A stretch of DNA of 20,621 nt from assembly GCA_900551015.1 (NCBI GenBank), contig URUI01000039.1, forward strand, positions 1-20,621. The letters are read 5' to 3'. Below, in pieces: positions 1 through 8,400 of this stretch. The DNA is from an uncultured Collinsella sp. Lineage in GTDB: Bacteria; Actinomycetota; Coriobacteriia; Coriobacteriales; Coriobacteriaceae. The notes beneath the pieces are model-generated. The model was not told where the DNA came from, ran no database searches, and saw nothing but the letters and a program-made list of their open reading frames with translations. Position numbers and translations under genes: made by a program. Every line of letters starts with the position of its first letter. The stretch's first letter is position 1.

Positions 1-506
1 TGTCCGGCTTTGGCTGCCGCCTGCTGGCCTACGATCTGTACCCCAACGACGAGGTAAAGAAGATCGCCGAGTATGTGCCGCTGGAGACCCTGCTGGCGGA
101 AAGCGATGTCATCACTCTGCACACCAACGCTACGGAGGAGAATCACCATCTCATCGACACCAAAGCAATTGAGAGCATGAAGCCGGGCGTGACCATCATC
201 AACACCGCCCGCGGCAAGCTGATCGACAGTGATGCACTGATCGCCGGGCTGGAAAGCGGCAAGATTGGCGCGGCGGGCCTGGACGTGCTGGAAAATGAGA
301 ACGGCCTGTACTATTATAATCGCATGGGCGATGTGATCCCGAACCCGGAGCTGGCGGCTCTGCGCAGCATGCCCAATGTGATCCTGACCGACCACACGGC
401 TTTCTACACCCACGAGGATGTGGAGAGCATGGTGCGCGGTGTGCTGGAAAGCGCAGTTGCCTTTGAAAAAGGCCAGCCCACCCGGCATGATGTGACGGAC
501 CTTTGA
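1..506 (+). CDS. D-lactate dehydrogenase (D-2-hydroxyacid dehydrogenase family), C-terminal part
   Basis: The reading frame is open from the first base (first full codon at 3) to a TGA at 504-506, so the start lies outside the window. The first residues, SGFGCRLLAYDLYPN, match the end of the NAD-binding glycine loop and the following beta strand of the D-lactate dehydrogenase branch of the family. The three catalytic residues are visible: Arg in NTARGKLID, Glu in DVLENENG exactly 29 residues later (the spacing known for Arg235/Glu264 of Lactobacillus D-LDH), and His in LTDHTAFYT. The family reduces pyruvate to D-lactate with NADH in the cytoplasm, regenerating NAD+ in fermentation. A strong terminator follows. 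This gene has no functional link to the genes after it, and the next gene starts broken, so it may come from another genome. A related 2-hydroxyacid dehydrogenase cannot be fully excluded, but the ENENG and DHTAFYT motifs favour D-LDH. Confidence 0.88.
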   Translation, partial: SGFGCRLLAYDLYPNDEVKKIAEYVPLETLLAESDVITLHTNATEENHHLIDTKAIESMKPGVTIINTARGKLIDSDALIAGLESGKIGAAGLDVLENENGLYYYNRMGDVIPNPELAALRSMPNVILTDHTAFYTHEDVESMVRGVLESAVAFEKGQPTRHDVTDL

Positions 507-575
507 TTTATCCGGCAGACGATTTTAATGCTCTCCGCTTCTGAGCATTTTTAGCGGAAATTTATATTTTTATTT

Positions 576-616
576 GTAATTCCAGAAAATCTGCGGATTT
601 TCTGGAATTACTTTTT
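576..616 (+). terminator. Rho-independent terminator of the D-lactate dehydrogenase gene
   Basis: A perfect 16-bp inverted repeat (576-591 with 596-611, starting GTAATTCCAGAAAATC) closes a 4-nt loop TGCG and is followed directly by five T (612-616). It lies 70 bases after the stop codon. Its AT-rich stem differs in style from the GC-rich hairpins elsewhere in the window. Confidence 0.9.
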
Positions 617-641
617 CACGAGAAGGACCCGAACCGGTAGC
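612..641. other. Discontinuity: end of one transcription unit joined to the interior of priA
   Basis: The T-tract of the terminator ends at 616. From 641 the priA frame reads RPGHAVLPTVRIADLR, an interior segment of PriA. Reading back in that frame gives a TAG at 638-640, and no PriA-like sequence is seen before it. The breakpoint therefore lies somewhere in 612-641. The N-terminal half of PriA, with the Walker A and DEAH motifs, is missing. Confidence 0.7.
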
Positions 642-1753
642 GCCCGGGACACGCCGTGTTGCCCACGGTCCGCATTGCCGACCTACGCCGCGAGTTCTCG
701 CACGGCAGTCGTTCAATGTTCTCAAAACCGCTGATGGAGGGCTTAGAGCGCGTGGTCGAGCGCCGCGAGAAGGCCGTGCTGCTGCACAACCGCCGCGGGT
801 TTGCGCCGTTTTTGATGTGCCGCGAGTGCGGCTGCGTCCCCACCTGCAACCATTGCTCCACGGCGCTCACGTATCACGAGCGCACGCACACGCTGCAGTG
901 TCATACCTGCGGATCGTCCTGGCGCGTGCAGCCCTATCCGGCGCCCACAAGCCGCTGTCCCAAATGCGGCAGTCGCTATCTGGCAAAAATGGGCTTGGGC
1001 ACGCAGCAGATCGAGGACGCGCTGCACCAGATGCTTCCCGAGGACGTCGCCATTATCCGCATGGACGCCGATTCCACGCGTGGCAAGGACGCACACAAAA
1101 AGCTGCTTGAGCAATTCGACGCAGCCGACTGCGCGGTGCTGCTGGGCACCCAGATGATTGCCAAGGGCCTCGACTTTCCCGAGGTCACGCTCGTGGGCGT
1201 GGTCAATGCCGACTTTGCGCTCAAGCTGCCCGACTTTAGGGCAGGGGAGCGCGCCTACGATTTGCTGGAGCAGGTTGCGGGGCGCGCCGGCCGCGGCGAT
1301 CGCCCCGGCGAGGTCATCATCCAGACCTATCTGCCCGAGGACCCGGTCATTCGCGCCGTCGCCGAGCACGACCGCTCGATCTTTACCGACTACGACCTGG
1401 AGCAGCGCCGCGACGCGCTGTACCCGCCCTTTGTGCGCCTGGTCAACATTTTGGTGTGGTCGGCCAACGCGGATGACGCGCAGAACTACATCGGGCGCAT
1501 CGCCGTGCTCCTCAAGCGCCGCTGGCATGCCGCCGCGCCCGACTTTTTGCGGGCGGGGAGTGCGGTGCCGCAGGTGCTGGGCCCGGCTTCGTGTGTAATC
1601 GAGAGAGCCAAGGACCGTTATCGCTTCCACCTGCTTGTGAAGTCGCCCGTGGGGTACCATGTCTCTGACGATATCGACGCCTGCCTCAAAGAGGTGGGCT
1701 CCGTGCGCGGCGTGAGCGTGAGCGTTGACGTCGACGCCTATGATTTGATGTAA
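641..1753 (+). CDS. priA: Primosomal protein N' (PriA helicase), C-terminal half only
   Basis: PriA is the superfamily 2 DNA helicase that reloads the replisome at stalled forks. Only its C-terminal half (~370 of the usual ~700-750 residues) is present. The PriA zinc-binding module is intact: numbering from the GTG at 656, the CxxC pairs are Cys55/58, 64/67, 82/85 and 101/104. Helicase motifs V and VI follow as GTQMIAKGLDFP and QVAGRAGRG, then the C-terminal domain. The GTG at 656 is only the first possible start in the open frame and is unlikely to be real, because the PriA sequence continues upstream to about 641 and stops at the TAG at 638-640. The Walker A and Walker B/DEAH motifs are absent, so this fragment could not work as a helicase. 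The downstream order def-fmt-rsmB is the usual bacterial neighbourhood of priA. The C-terminus is therefore in its native place and the break is at its 5' side. Confidence 0.93.
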   Translation, partial: RPGHAVLPTVRIADLRREFSHGSRSMFSKPLMEGLERVVERREKAVLLHNRRGFAPFLMCRECGCVPTCNHCSTALTYHERTHTLQCHTCGSSWRVQPYPAPTSRCPKCGSRYLAKMGLGTQQIEDALHQMLPEDVAIIRMDADSTRGKDAHKKLLEQFDAADCAVLLGTQMIAKGLDFPEVTLVGVVNADFALKLPDFRAGERAYDLLEQVAGRAGRGDRPGEVIIQTYLPEDPVIRAVAEHDRSIFTDYDLEQRRDALYPPFVRLVNILVWSANADDAQNYIGRIAVLLKRRWHAAAPDFLRAGSAVPQVLGPASCVIERAKDRYRFHLLVKSPVGYHVSDDIDACLKEVGSVRGVSVSVDVDAYDLM

Positions 1754-1771
1754 CAACCCGAAAGGATGGCC

Positions 1772-2308
1772 ATGGAAGCCAACGGAATCGTACTGTCGCC
1801 CGACCCTCGTCTGCGCCAGGAGTGCGCCGTCATCGAGGAGATCACCCCGGCGATCGAGGCGCTTGCCGAGAAGATGAAGAAGATGATGTTCGAGAACGGC
1901 GGCTGCGGCCTGGCTGCTCCGCAGATCGGCGAGCTTATTCAGCTCGTCACCATCGACTGCGACTACAGCGACAAGAACGACTACGACCCGTACGTGCTCA
2001 TCAACCCCGTGATTGTGGAGCAGAGCGACCATATGGTGCCGTTTAGCGAGGGCTGCCTGTCCATCCCCGGCATTAGCTGCGAGATCGAGCGTCCCGACCA
2101 TGTCGTCGTCGAGGCGTACGACTTGGACGCCAACCTGATTCGCTATGAGGCTTCGGGCGATCTGTTCTGCGTGTGCCTGCAGCACGAGATCGATCACCTG
2201 CACGGCAATACCATGTTCGAGCGACTCAAGCCGATGCAGAGGATCAAGGCAGTCAAGGAGTACCAGGACGCCCTGGCCCGCGGCGCTCGACCGGGCGAGA
2301 CGGAGTAA
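1772..2308 (+). CDS. def: Peptide deformylase
   Basis: This enzyme removes the N-formyl group from the initiator Met of nascent proteins, using a divalent metal (Fe2+ in most bacteria). All three family motifs are present: GCGLAAPQIG (residues 44-53), EGCLSIPG (93-100) with metal ligand Cys95, and QHEIDHLHG (137-145) with metal ligands His138/His142 and catalytic Glu139. The length of 178 aa is normal for the family. Two ATGs are in frame, at 1766 and 1772. The Shine-Dalgarno AAAGG (1761-1765) abuts the first and is 6 nt before the second, so 1772 is the likely start. The gene begins 18 nt after the priA stop and is probably cotranscribed with it. It pairs functionally with fmt, which adds the formyl group that this enzyme removes. 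Confidence 0.96.
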   Translation: MEANGIVLSPDPRLRQECAVIEEITPAIEALAEKMKKMMFENGGCGLAAPQIGELIQLVTIDCDYSDKNDYDPYVLINPVIVEQSDHMVPFSEGCLSIPGISCEIERPDHVVVEAYDLDANLIRYEASGDLFCVCLQHEIDHLHGNTMFERLKPMQRIKAVKEYQDALARGARPGETE

Positions 2309-2317
2309 GTCGTCCGC

Positions 2318-2451
2318 CCCCTTCCGCCGCAGGGCTTAGGTTATTGCTCCATGCTCAAACAGTCCTGCTCGCACGAAGAGCACATTAAGTGCTCTTCGGC
2401 TCGTGCGGAACTGCGCGTGGAGCAATAACCTAAGCCCTGCGGCGGAAGGGG
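2318..2451. repeat. 134-bp long palindrome with 34-bp perfect arms
   Basis: Bases 2318-2351 and 2418-2451 are perfect reverse complements over 34 bp. The 66-nt interior folds further: GAAGAGCAC and GTGCTCTTC pair around ATTAA, flanked by CGCACGA/TCGTGCG. The whole element can form one large hairpin or cruciform. It starts 10 bases after the def stop codon. No tail of T follows it and no obvious target-site duplication flanks it. It is much longer than a terminator and could be a MITE-like or REP-like mobile palindrome, or an RNA-processing structure. Confidence 0.85.
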
Positions 2452-2529
2452 ACTGCGTTTTCGTGCTCCTTTTCGCCCGGGTGCCGTTGGGCCAGGGAGG
2501 GGCGTCTTCGCTGATAATTGCTTTGTTGG

Positions 2530-2566
2530 AAGAGCTGCTTTTATTGCGGCTCTTTCTTTGGTTTTG
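2530..2566 (+). terminator. Possible terminator after def
   Basis: AAGAGCTGC (2530-2538) pairs with GCGGCTCTT (2546-2554) with one G-U wobble around a 7-nt loop, followed by the T-rich run TCTTTGGTTTT. It lies between the palindrome and fmt. The rest of 2452-2671 is T-rich, non-coding in appearance, and holds only the fmt ribosome-binding site that I can identify. Confidence 0.45.
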
Positions 2567-2671
2567 GGTATATTTGTTCTTGTTGAATTGTTATTGCGGA
2601 TGGGCTGGGTACTTGGCTTTCCGCTGTTGTTTGTAGCCGTCTCGGCTCGATTTGAGGGGAGACATTGTTTT

Positions 2672-3592
2672 ATGCGTATTGTGTTTATGGGTACGCCCGA
2701 TTTTGCGGTGCCTTCTTTGGTTTCGCTCGTCGAGGCTGGGAACGAGATTGCGCTCGTAATTACTCGTCCCGATGCTGTTCGTGGGCGTGGTAAGAAGCTT
2801 GAGCCGTCTCCTGTTAAGGCCAAGGCGCTTGAGCTTGGCCTGCCGGTTGTTGAGGCTAATCGTATGACGCCTGAGGTTGTTGAGGCGTTTCAAGCTGCGC
2901 AAGCCGATATTTTCTGCGTGGCTGCCTATGGCTGCATTTTGCCTGATGAGGTGCTGCATATGGCGCCGCTTGGTATTGTGAATGTTCATGCGTCCTTGCT
3001 GCCTCGCTGGCGTGGGGCTGCTCCTATTCAGCGTGCGATTCTCGCTGGTGATGAGGTTGCTGGCGTTTCTATTATGCGTATTGGACATGGCGTTGATACC
3101 GGCGCTTATTGTGCCCAGGCGTCTACGTCGGTTGCCGGTAAGCATGCCGAGGCTTTGACCATGGAGCTTGGTGAGCTTGGCGGCAAACTGCTTGCCGATA
3201 CGCTTCCTTCTCTTGCCGATGGCACCGCCGTTTGGACTGAACAAGATGAGTCGCTTGTTACCCATGCTGCCAAGATTTCTAAGCAGGAGATGCGCCTGGA
3301 TCCGCAAATGGAGGCGCTTGATTGCGTGCGTCATGTGCTGGCCTCGTCCGATACCGCGCCTGCTCGTTGCTTGATTGCCGGCAAGACCGTGCGTGTGCTC
3401 GATGCTGCGGCGGCTGATGTGTCGCTCGGCGAGGGTCAGGTTCTCGTTCAGGCTAAGCGTGTTTACCTTGGCCTTTCTGATGGCTCGGTTGAGCTGCTCG
3501 AGGTTAAGCCTGACGGCAAGCGTGCTATGTCTGCTTCTGCTTGGGCTGCTGGCCTGCAGGGTGCCGATCTTATCTGGGGTGTATTGTCATGA
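2672..3592 (+). CDS. fmt: Methionyl-tRNA formyltransferase
   Basis: Fmt transfers a formyl group from 10-formyl-tetrahydrofolate to initiator Met-tRNA. The protein is 306 aa, close to the family norm of 310-320. It starts MRIVFMGTPDFAVPSL, the characteristic N-terminus. The formyl-folate site reads NVHASLLPRWRGAAPIQRA, with catalytic Asn104 and His106, and Asp142 in HGVDTG. The C-terminal OB-fold domain is the remaining ~100 residues. The frame stays open upstream to 2558, but the ATG at 2672 fits the family N-terminus and has a Shine-Dalgarno GAGGGGA at 2654-2660. The stop overlaps the rsmB start in ATGA (3589-3592), implying translational coupling. Codon use is odd for the window: GTT, GCT, CTT and CGT are frequent, whereas the glg genes prefer C or G at the third position. 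Confidence 0.96.
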   Translation: MRIVFMGTPDFAVPSLVSLVEAGNEIALVITRPDAVRGRGKKLEPSPVKAKALELGLPVVEANRMTPEVVEAFQAAQADIFCVAAYGCILPDEVLHMAPLGIVNVHASLLPRWRGAAPIQRAILAGDEVAGVSIMRIGHGVDTGAYCAQASTSVAGKHAEALTMELGELGGKLLADTLPSLADGTAVWTEQDESLVTHAAKISKQEMRLDPQMEALDCVRHVLASSDTAPARCLIAGKTVRVLDAAAADVSLGEGQVLVQAKRVYLGLSDGSVELLEVKPDGKRAMSASAWAAGLQGADLIWGVLS

Positions 3593-4989
3593 GCAAGCTG
3601 TCTCCCGCGCGCAAGCTTGCGCTCGATGTGCTGATGGAAGCCGATCGCCGCGGCATGTATGCGCGTGACGTGCTCTCTGCTCGCGCTACGGCCAAGGCCA
3701 TCGACCAGCGCGATTCTGCATTTGCCGCCCGCTTGGCGCTGGGCGTTGCCGCCACACAGGGCATTTTGGATGAGCTGCTCGACCAGTTTCTCGATAAACC
3801 CAAAAAGGTTGCACCGCGTGTTCGAATGGCGCTTCGTATCTCGGCCTTCGAGATGCTCTATCTGCATACGCCTGGCCGCGTTGCCGTAAGTCAGGGTGTT
3901 GAGCTGGTTCGCAGCGGCGCTAAGTCGGCTGCCGGTCTGGCGAACGCCGTGCTGCATAAGGTTGCTGACAATGTTGAGGACTTTGCCACCGCAGCCGATG
4001 CCGATGAGTCCGAGCGCCGCTTGGTTCGCCTATCTCGCCTGATGGGCTTGCCGCGCTGGCTGTGCGCTCGCATTATGGCTTCGTTCGATACGCCCGAGGG
4101 CGCGCTCAACTTTGCGGGCAATCTGGCGCCCGCGCCGCTGGCCCTGCATGAGAACGCCTTTGCGACCAAGTCCGATCCGTATATCTCGCAGCTCGTCGCG
4201 CCTGTGTTCCCGGGCTGCCATGCCCCGGTCGATGCGCAGGTCACGGTTGCATCGGGCGTGTTTGAGCGCGCTGCGGCCGTGGCGTCTGATCTCAACGCGC
4301 AGCTTATCGCCACAGCTGCCACGCGTCCTGGAAGCTGCCTTGAGATTGGTGCCGGTCGTGGCACCAAGACCTATGTGATGATGTGCCAGGCCAAGCGTGC
4401 GGGATATGAGCGTCAGCATACGGCGCTTGATCTTCATGATCGCAAGTGCGATCTGAATCTCGCTCGCCTGCATAAGGCCGGTATTCAGGGCGTTCGTACG
4501 GTTTCGGGTGATGCGTGCGAGCTTGATGAGGTGCTCACATCGTTTGATGCCATGCTTGGCAAGCCGGTTACGTTCGACACGGTCTTTATCGATGCACCGT
4601 GCTCTGGCACCGGAACCATGCGTCGTCATCCTGAGATCCCGTGGCGCCTGACCGAAAAGGATGTGGCGGTTGAGCTGCCCAAACTGCAGCTGACGATGCT
4701 CAAGGAAGCCGCCGCGCGCGTGGCTGCCGGCGGTGAGCTTATCTATGCCACCTGCTCGGTCTTTGATGAGGAGAACACGCAGGTCGTGGATGCCTTCCTG
4801 GCCTCTCCCGAGGGCGCCGGCTTTACCGTGGCGCCGCTCTCCGAGGCGCAGATCCTGCAACTCCCCGAGTTCGATCAGGCTAAGAAGCTCATATCCGTAC
4901 GCCAGAACGAACGAGGCCTCTTCCAAAGCGTGCCGGTAAACGCCGACTCCTGCGACGGCCACTTCTGCGCCCGCCTGGTCCGCAAGTAA
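3589..4989 (+). CDS. rsmB: 16S rRNA (cytosine-967-C5)-methyltransferase (RsmB/Sun family)
   Basis: This SAM-dependent enzyme makes m5C967 in the small-subunit rRNA. Of the 466 residues, the first ~140 form a NusB-like RNA-binding domain and the rest a Rossmann methyltransferase. Motif I reads LEIGAGRGTKT (251-261), rather than the common LCAAPGGKT form. Motif IV is DAPCSGTGTMRRHPEI with Cys338, and motif VI is YATCSVFDEENT with Cys389, the catalytic nucleophile. These two cysteines are the hallmark of RNA m5C methyltransferases. The ATG at 3589 overlaps the fmt stop (ATGA), so it was chosen over the upstream in-frame start at 3541. Codon choice drifts from T-ending triplets near the 5' end to C-ending triplets near the 3' end. 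Target specificity is inferred from the NusB domain and the def-fmt-rsmB neighbourhood. Confidence 0.93.
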   Translation: MSKLSPARKLALDVLMEADRRGMYARDVLSARATAKAIDQRDSAFAARLALGVAATQGILDELLDQFLDKPKKVAPRVRMALRISAFEMLYLHTPGRVAVSQGVELVRSGAKSAAGLANAVLHKVADNVEDFATAADADESERRLVRLSRLMGLPRWLCARIMASFDTPEGALNFAGNLAPAPLALHENAFATKSDPYISQLVAPVFPGCHAPVDAQVTVASGVFERAAAVASDLNAQLIATAATRPGSCLEIGAGRGTKTYVMMCQAKRAGYERQHTALDLHDRKCDLNLARLHKAGIQGVRTVSGDACELDEVLTSFDAMLGKPVTFDTVFIDAPCSGTGTMRRHPEIPWRLTEKDVAVELPKLQLTMLKEAAARVAAGGELIYATCSVFDEENTQVVDAFLASPEGAGFTVAPLSEAQILQLPEFDQAKKLISVRQNERGLFQSVPVNADSCDGHFCARLVRK

Positions 4990-4995
4990 CGACTA

Positions 4996-5062
4996 AGTTG
5001 CGGTGAAATAGGGATTGAATAGCGGCTTTTACCTGCCAAACAGTCCTTATTTCACCGCAACT
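4996..5062. repeat. 67-bp palindrome after rsmB
   Basis: AGTTGCGGTGAAATA (4996-5010) pairs exactly with TATTTCACCGCAACT (5048-5062), extended by GGGA/TCCT with one G-T wobble. The loop side contains CAAACAGTCCT (5037-5047), the same 11-mer found inside the palindrome at 2356-2366. It lies 7 bases after the rsmB stop, between convergent genes, and has no T-tract, so it is not a standard terminator. Confidence 0.75.
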
Positions 5063-5090
5063 CATAAGGAAACCTGGGTAGCTAAAGAAT

Positions 5091-5122
5091 CAGCCCCGCG
5101 ATCGGTGTCGGTCGCGGGGCTG
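5091..5122 (-). terminator. Terminator-like hairpin after the FmdB-type gene
   Basis: CAGCCCCGCGA (5091-5101) pairs perfectly over 11 bp with TCGCGGGGCTG (5112-5122). On the minus strand it lies 8 bases after the stop codon of the zinc-ribbon gene and is followed by ATTCTTTAG, a weak U-rich run. It separates the two convergent transcription units. Confidence 0.65.
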
Positions 5123-5130
5123 TTCGGTTT

Positions 5131-5367
5131 CTAGTGGCTGTGAGGGCAGTTGGCGCAGCAGCCGCTGGTGGCGCTGGTGCTGGCGCCGCCGCTTCGCTGG
5201 TCGGTGTTGTAGAAACCGCTGCCCTCAAATTTAATACCGCTGGCCGAGAACGTCTTGACCGCCGGGGCACCGCAGCTCGGGCATAGGACCTCGGGGGTCT
5301 CGGACATGGGATGCTCAATCTCAAACACGTTGCCGCAGCTCGAGCACTTATAATCGTAGCGCGCCAT
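5131..5367 (-). CDS. FmdB-type zinc-ribbon protein
   Basis: This is a 78-aa cytoplasmic protein starting MARYDYKCSSCGNVFEIEHPM, typical of the FmdB/CxxC zinc-ribbon family. Two CxxC knuckles (CSSC near residue 8 and CPSC near residue 30) would bind one zinc. The family is often called a putative regulatory protein after FmdB of Methylophilus, but its molecular role in most bacteria is unknown. The C-terminus GCCANCPHSH adds three Cys and two His that could bind a second metal. A Ser/Gly/Ala-rich linker separates it from the ribbon. The Shine-Dalgarno AAGGAAG (complement of 5372-5378) precedes the ATG. The gene lies ~90 bases downstream of the GH13-GH77 gene on the same strand, so cotranscription is possible but no functional link is shown. 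Confidence 0.85.
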   Translation of the reverse strand: MARYDYKCSSCGNVFEIEHPMSETPEVLCPSCGAPAVKTFSASGIKFEGSGFYNTDQRSGGASTSATSGCCANCPHSH

Positions 5368-5389
5368 AATACTTCCTTTTCAGCACAAA

Positions 5390-5411
5390 GCGGGCAGATC
5401 GCTCTGCCCGC
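5390..5411. terminator. Intercistronic hairpin between the GH13-GH77 gene and the zinc-ribbon gene
   Basis: GCGGGCAGA (5390-5398) pairs perfectly over 9 bp with TCTGCCCGC (5403-5411) around TCGC. It lies 45 bases past the stop codon of the GH13-GH77 gene. On the minus strand only TTTGTG follows, so termination may be partial. Confidence 0.5.
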
Positions 5412-5455
5412 ATAAATTCAAACAGCTGTAACTGTACCCTATATCGGGGGTTTTA

Positions 5456-8400
5456 TCACGCTTCGCCCCAGAATCTATGGGTGTTGCGCAGGAGCTGTGC
5501 AGTTTTGCCCTCGGCGGCCGCAACGTCGGCCTCATCGGCCTGCCAGGTCCAGTTGCCCGTGGCGACACCCGGCACGTTCATGCGCGCGTCGTCGCTAAGC
5601 CCCAGAACATCCTGCAGCGGCATCATCACCAGGGGAGCGTCGCTTGCCAGCGCGTCGCTCATCAGCTTGGCCGCCACCTCAACACCGCTCGGCTCGTCGC
5701 CGCCCGCAAAGGAGCGTGTGCACCAACCGGTGAGCGTCGACGTGTCGTGCGTCGAGGTATACAGAATCTTGCCCGGCGTGGGATGCACACCGCAGCGGAC
5801 GTCGTAATCGCTAAACTCCAGCACGTCCATGCCGGGGAAGCCGCAGGTCGAAGCCATGGCGCGAACACCGGGCGTCAGGTAGCCTAGGTCCTCGGCGATA
5901 AAGTTGAGCGGCCCCAGCTCGTCATAGGCAGTCTGGAACAGATCCTTGCCCGGACCCGCCAGCCAGCGGCCGTCGGCGCAGGCCTTGCCTGCGGGAATGC
6001 TAAAGTAGCTGTGGAATCCCAGGAAGTGGTCCAGGCGCACACGGTCGTAGAGTGAGAACGCGCGACGCAGACGGTCCATCCACCAGCGGTAGCCGTTCTC
6101 CTTCATATGACCCCAGCGGAACGTCGGGTTGCCCCACACCTGGCCCTCGGGCGCAAAGTTGTCGGGCGGTGCACCGGAGATCTCGATTGCCTTACCGGTA
6201 TCGGACAACCAGAAGTTCTCGGGTTCGCTCCACGCATCGGCCGAATCGTCCGAAACGTACATAGGAATGTCGCCGATAACCTCGATGCCCTTCTTGTGCG
6301 CATAGTTCATGAGCTCGCACCAGGCAAGGTCAAAGCGGTACTGCATGTACGCCTGCAGCTCTGCCTCGTCGTGGAAACGCTTGTCGTCAATCAGATGCTC
6401 GTTGTAGCGCGCGACATCGGCCGGCCAATCGTGACGCGATTCACCTTCAAAGTACTTCTTGACGGCCATGTAGACGCAGTACTTCTCGAGCCAATCGGCG
6501 TTGCGATGTTTAAACGCCGTGTAGAGCGGGTCTGCATCCTCGCCGCCACGGGCCTTCCAAGTCTCAAAGTCGGCCGCCAGTTCCACTTGGCTCTCGGGCA
6601 GCAGGTCAACATTGCCCGCAAAGGCCGAAGGCCCAGCGTAAGGGGAGCGGAAGAAGTCCGTCGGGTTGACAGGCAGGACCTGCCAGTAGCGCATGCCCAT
6701 AGCGGACAGATGGTCGATAAAGCGACGCGTGGGTGCGCCGATCGTGCCGGGCTTGCCGTCATCGGTCGGCACCGAGGTGATGTGGCACACGACGCCCGCG
6801 TCGTGATCGAGCGGCTCCTGCAGGCGCTGCTCGGCATGGTGATAGATGATCGACGAGCCCAGCGGATACAGATCGAGCGTGACCGTACCGTTGTGGATCT
6901 CGCACTCGTGACCGCTGATGACGTCACTCGCGCATTCGCCGAGCGCCGGAATCGTCACGCGGTGCGAATTGCGCAGACTGCGGTTGATGATAACCGTCGC
7001 GGACTCGCCATCCTTGCCCGTGCGGTTGTAGGCCAGCACCTCATCGTTGAGCGCGAAGGCCTTAATCTCGCCGTCGATCATAAACGGCAGTGCGCGGCGT
7101 ACGGCGGAGGCGTTCTTGACAATAGCCAGCGTGTCGAAGTCGTGCAGTTGGTCCTTGGTCGGCAGAGTGCGGCGGTTGCCCGGATCGGTAAGGCCCTCCA
7201 GGCCGTATTCGTCGCCGTAGTAGATCGAAGGCACGCCGGGGAAGGTCATCTGCATGAGCGTTGCAAGCCAAAAACGGCTCTTGGCCAGGCCCATCGAGCT
7301 CTCGTCCAGTCGCCACTTGCTGCGCTCGCGCTCGGGCAGCTGCGACTCGTCGGGGCCGCCGCCGAGCACCGAGATGATACGCGGGCGGTCGTGGCTCGAA
7401 AGCAGATTGAGCGCGCAGGACAATGCCTCGCTCGGGTAGTTCTCGCGCAGGGTTTCGATATCCTCGGCTGCTTGGTAGGCGTTCTTGTAGCCCATCAAAA
7501 AACCGATGACCATGTCGCGGAAAGGGTAATCCATAGCAGAGTCCAGCTCGGAGCCCTGCAGGTAACGACGCAGATGGCCATAGCTAATCTTGTTGGAGGC
7601 GTCTTCCCAGACTTCGCCGAGCAACAACGCGTCAGGCTTTTCGGCAAGTACGGCCTTCTTAATCTCGGCCAGGAAGTCGTCGGAAAGCTCGTCAGCGACG
7701 TCCAGGCGCCAACCATGGGCACCGGCGCGCAGCCATTTGCGGATCACGCCGTCCTTGCCCAGGAGCCGCTCGCGTACCAGCTCGGAGCTCTCATTGATGG
7801 CGGGCATGTTGCCCACGCCCCACCAGCAGTCGTACGAGCCGTCCTCGTGGAAATAAAACGCATCGCGCCACGGCGAATCCTCGCTCTGCCACGCGCCCAC
7901 GCCGGGGTAGTTGCCGTAGCGGTTGAAATAGATAGAGTCGTCGCCCGTGTGGTTGAAGACGCCGTCCAGAATAATGGAAATGCCGAGCTTCTCGGCTGCC
8001 TCGCACAGCTCCGTAAAGTCCTGCTCGGTGCCCAGGATCGGGTCGATCTTAGTGTAATCGGCCGTGTCGTAGCGGTGGTTGCTCGCGGCCTCAAAGATGG
8101 GGTTGAGGTAGATGGCTGTAAAGCCCAGCTCGGCAATGCGGGGCAGGTCATTTTGGATACCCTTGAGCGAGCCGCCGTAAAAATCCCAGGTCCTGATGGA
8201 GCCGTCTTCGGCACGCTCGTACTCGGGCGGTTCATTCCAGTCCTCGACCATGCGGCGCTGGATTCCGTTGCGAGGCTTTTCGACTTCGGTCAGCGTGCGC
8301 TCGCGCCAGTTTTCGTCGCGTGCATAGCGGTCGGGGAAGATCTGGTAAACCATGCCACGCTCGTACCACTCGGGACGAATTTCGCGGTGCTTGTAGACGG

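Noticed and set aside
743..2203. 486-codon minus-strand frame opposite priA and def
   Set aside because: It spans two genes with clear motifs on the other strand and matches no known family.
2318..2451. CRISPR array or tRNA considered for the palindromic region
   Set aside because: There is one inverted repeat, not repeated direct units with spacers, and no cloverleaf with a T-loop.
2558..2671. 38-residue N-terminal extension of Fmt
   Set aside because: Fmt proteins start at MRIVFMGTPDFA, and the ATG at 2672 has its own Shine-Dalgarno.
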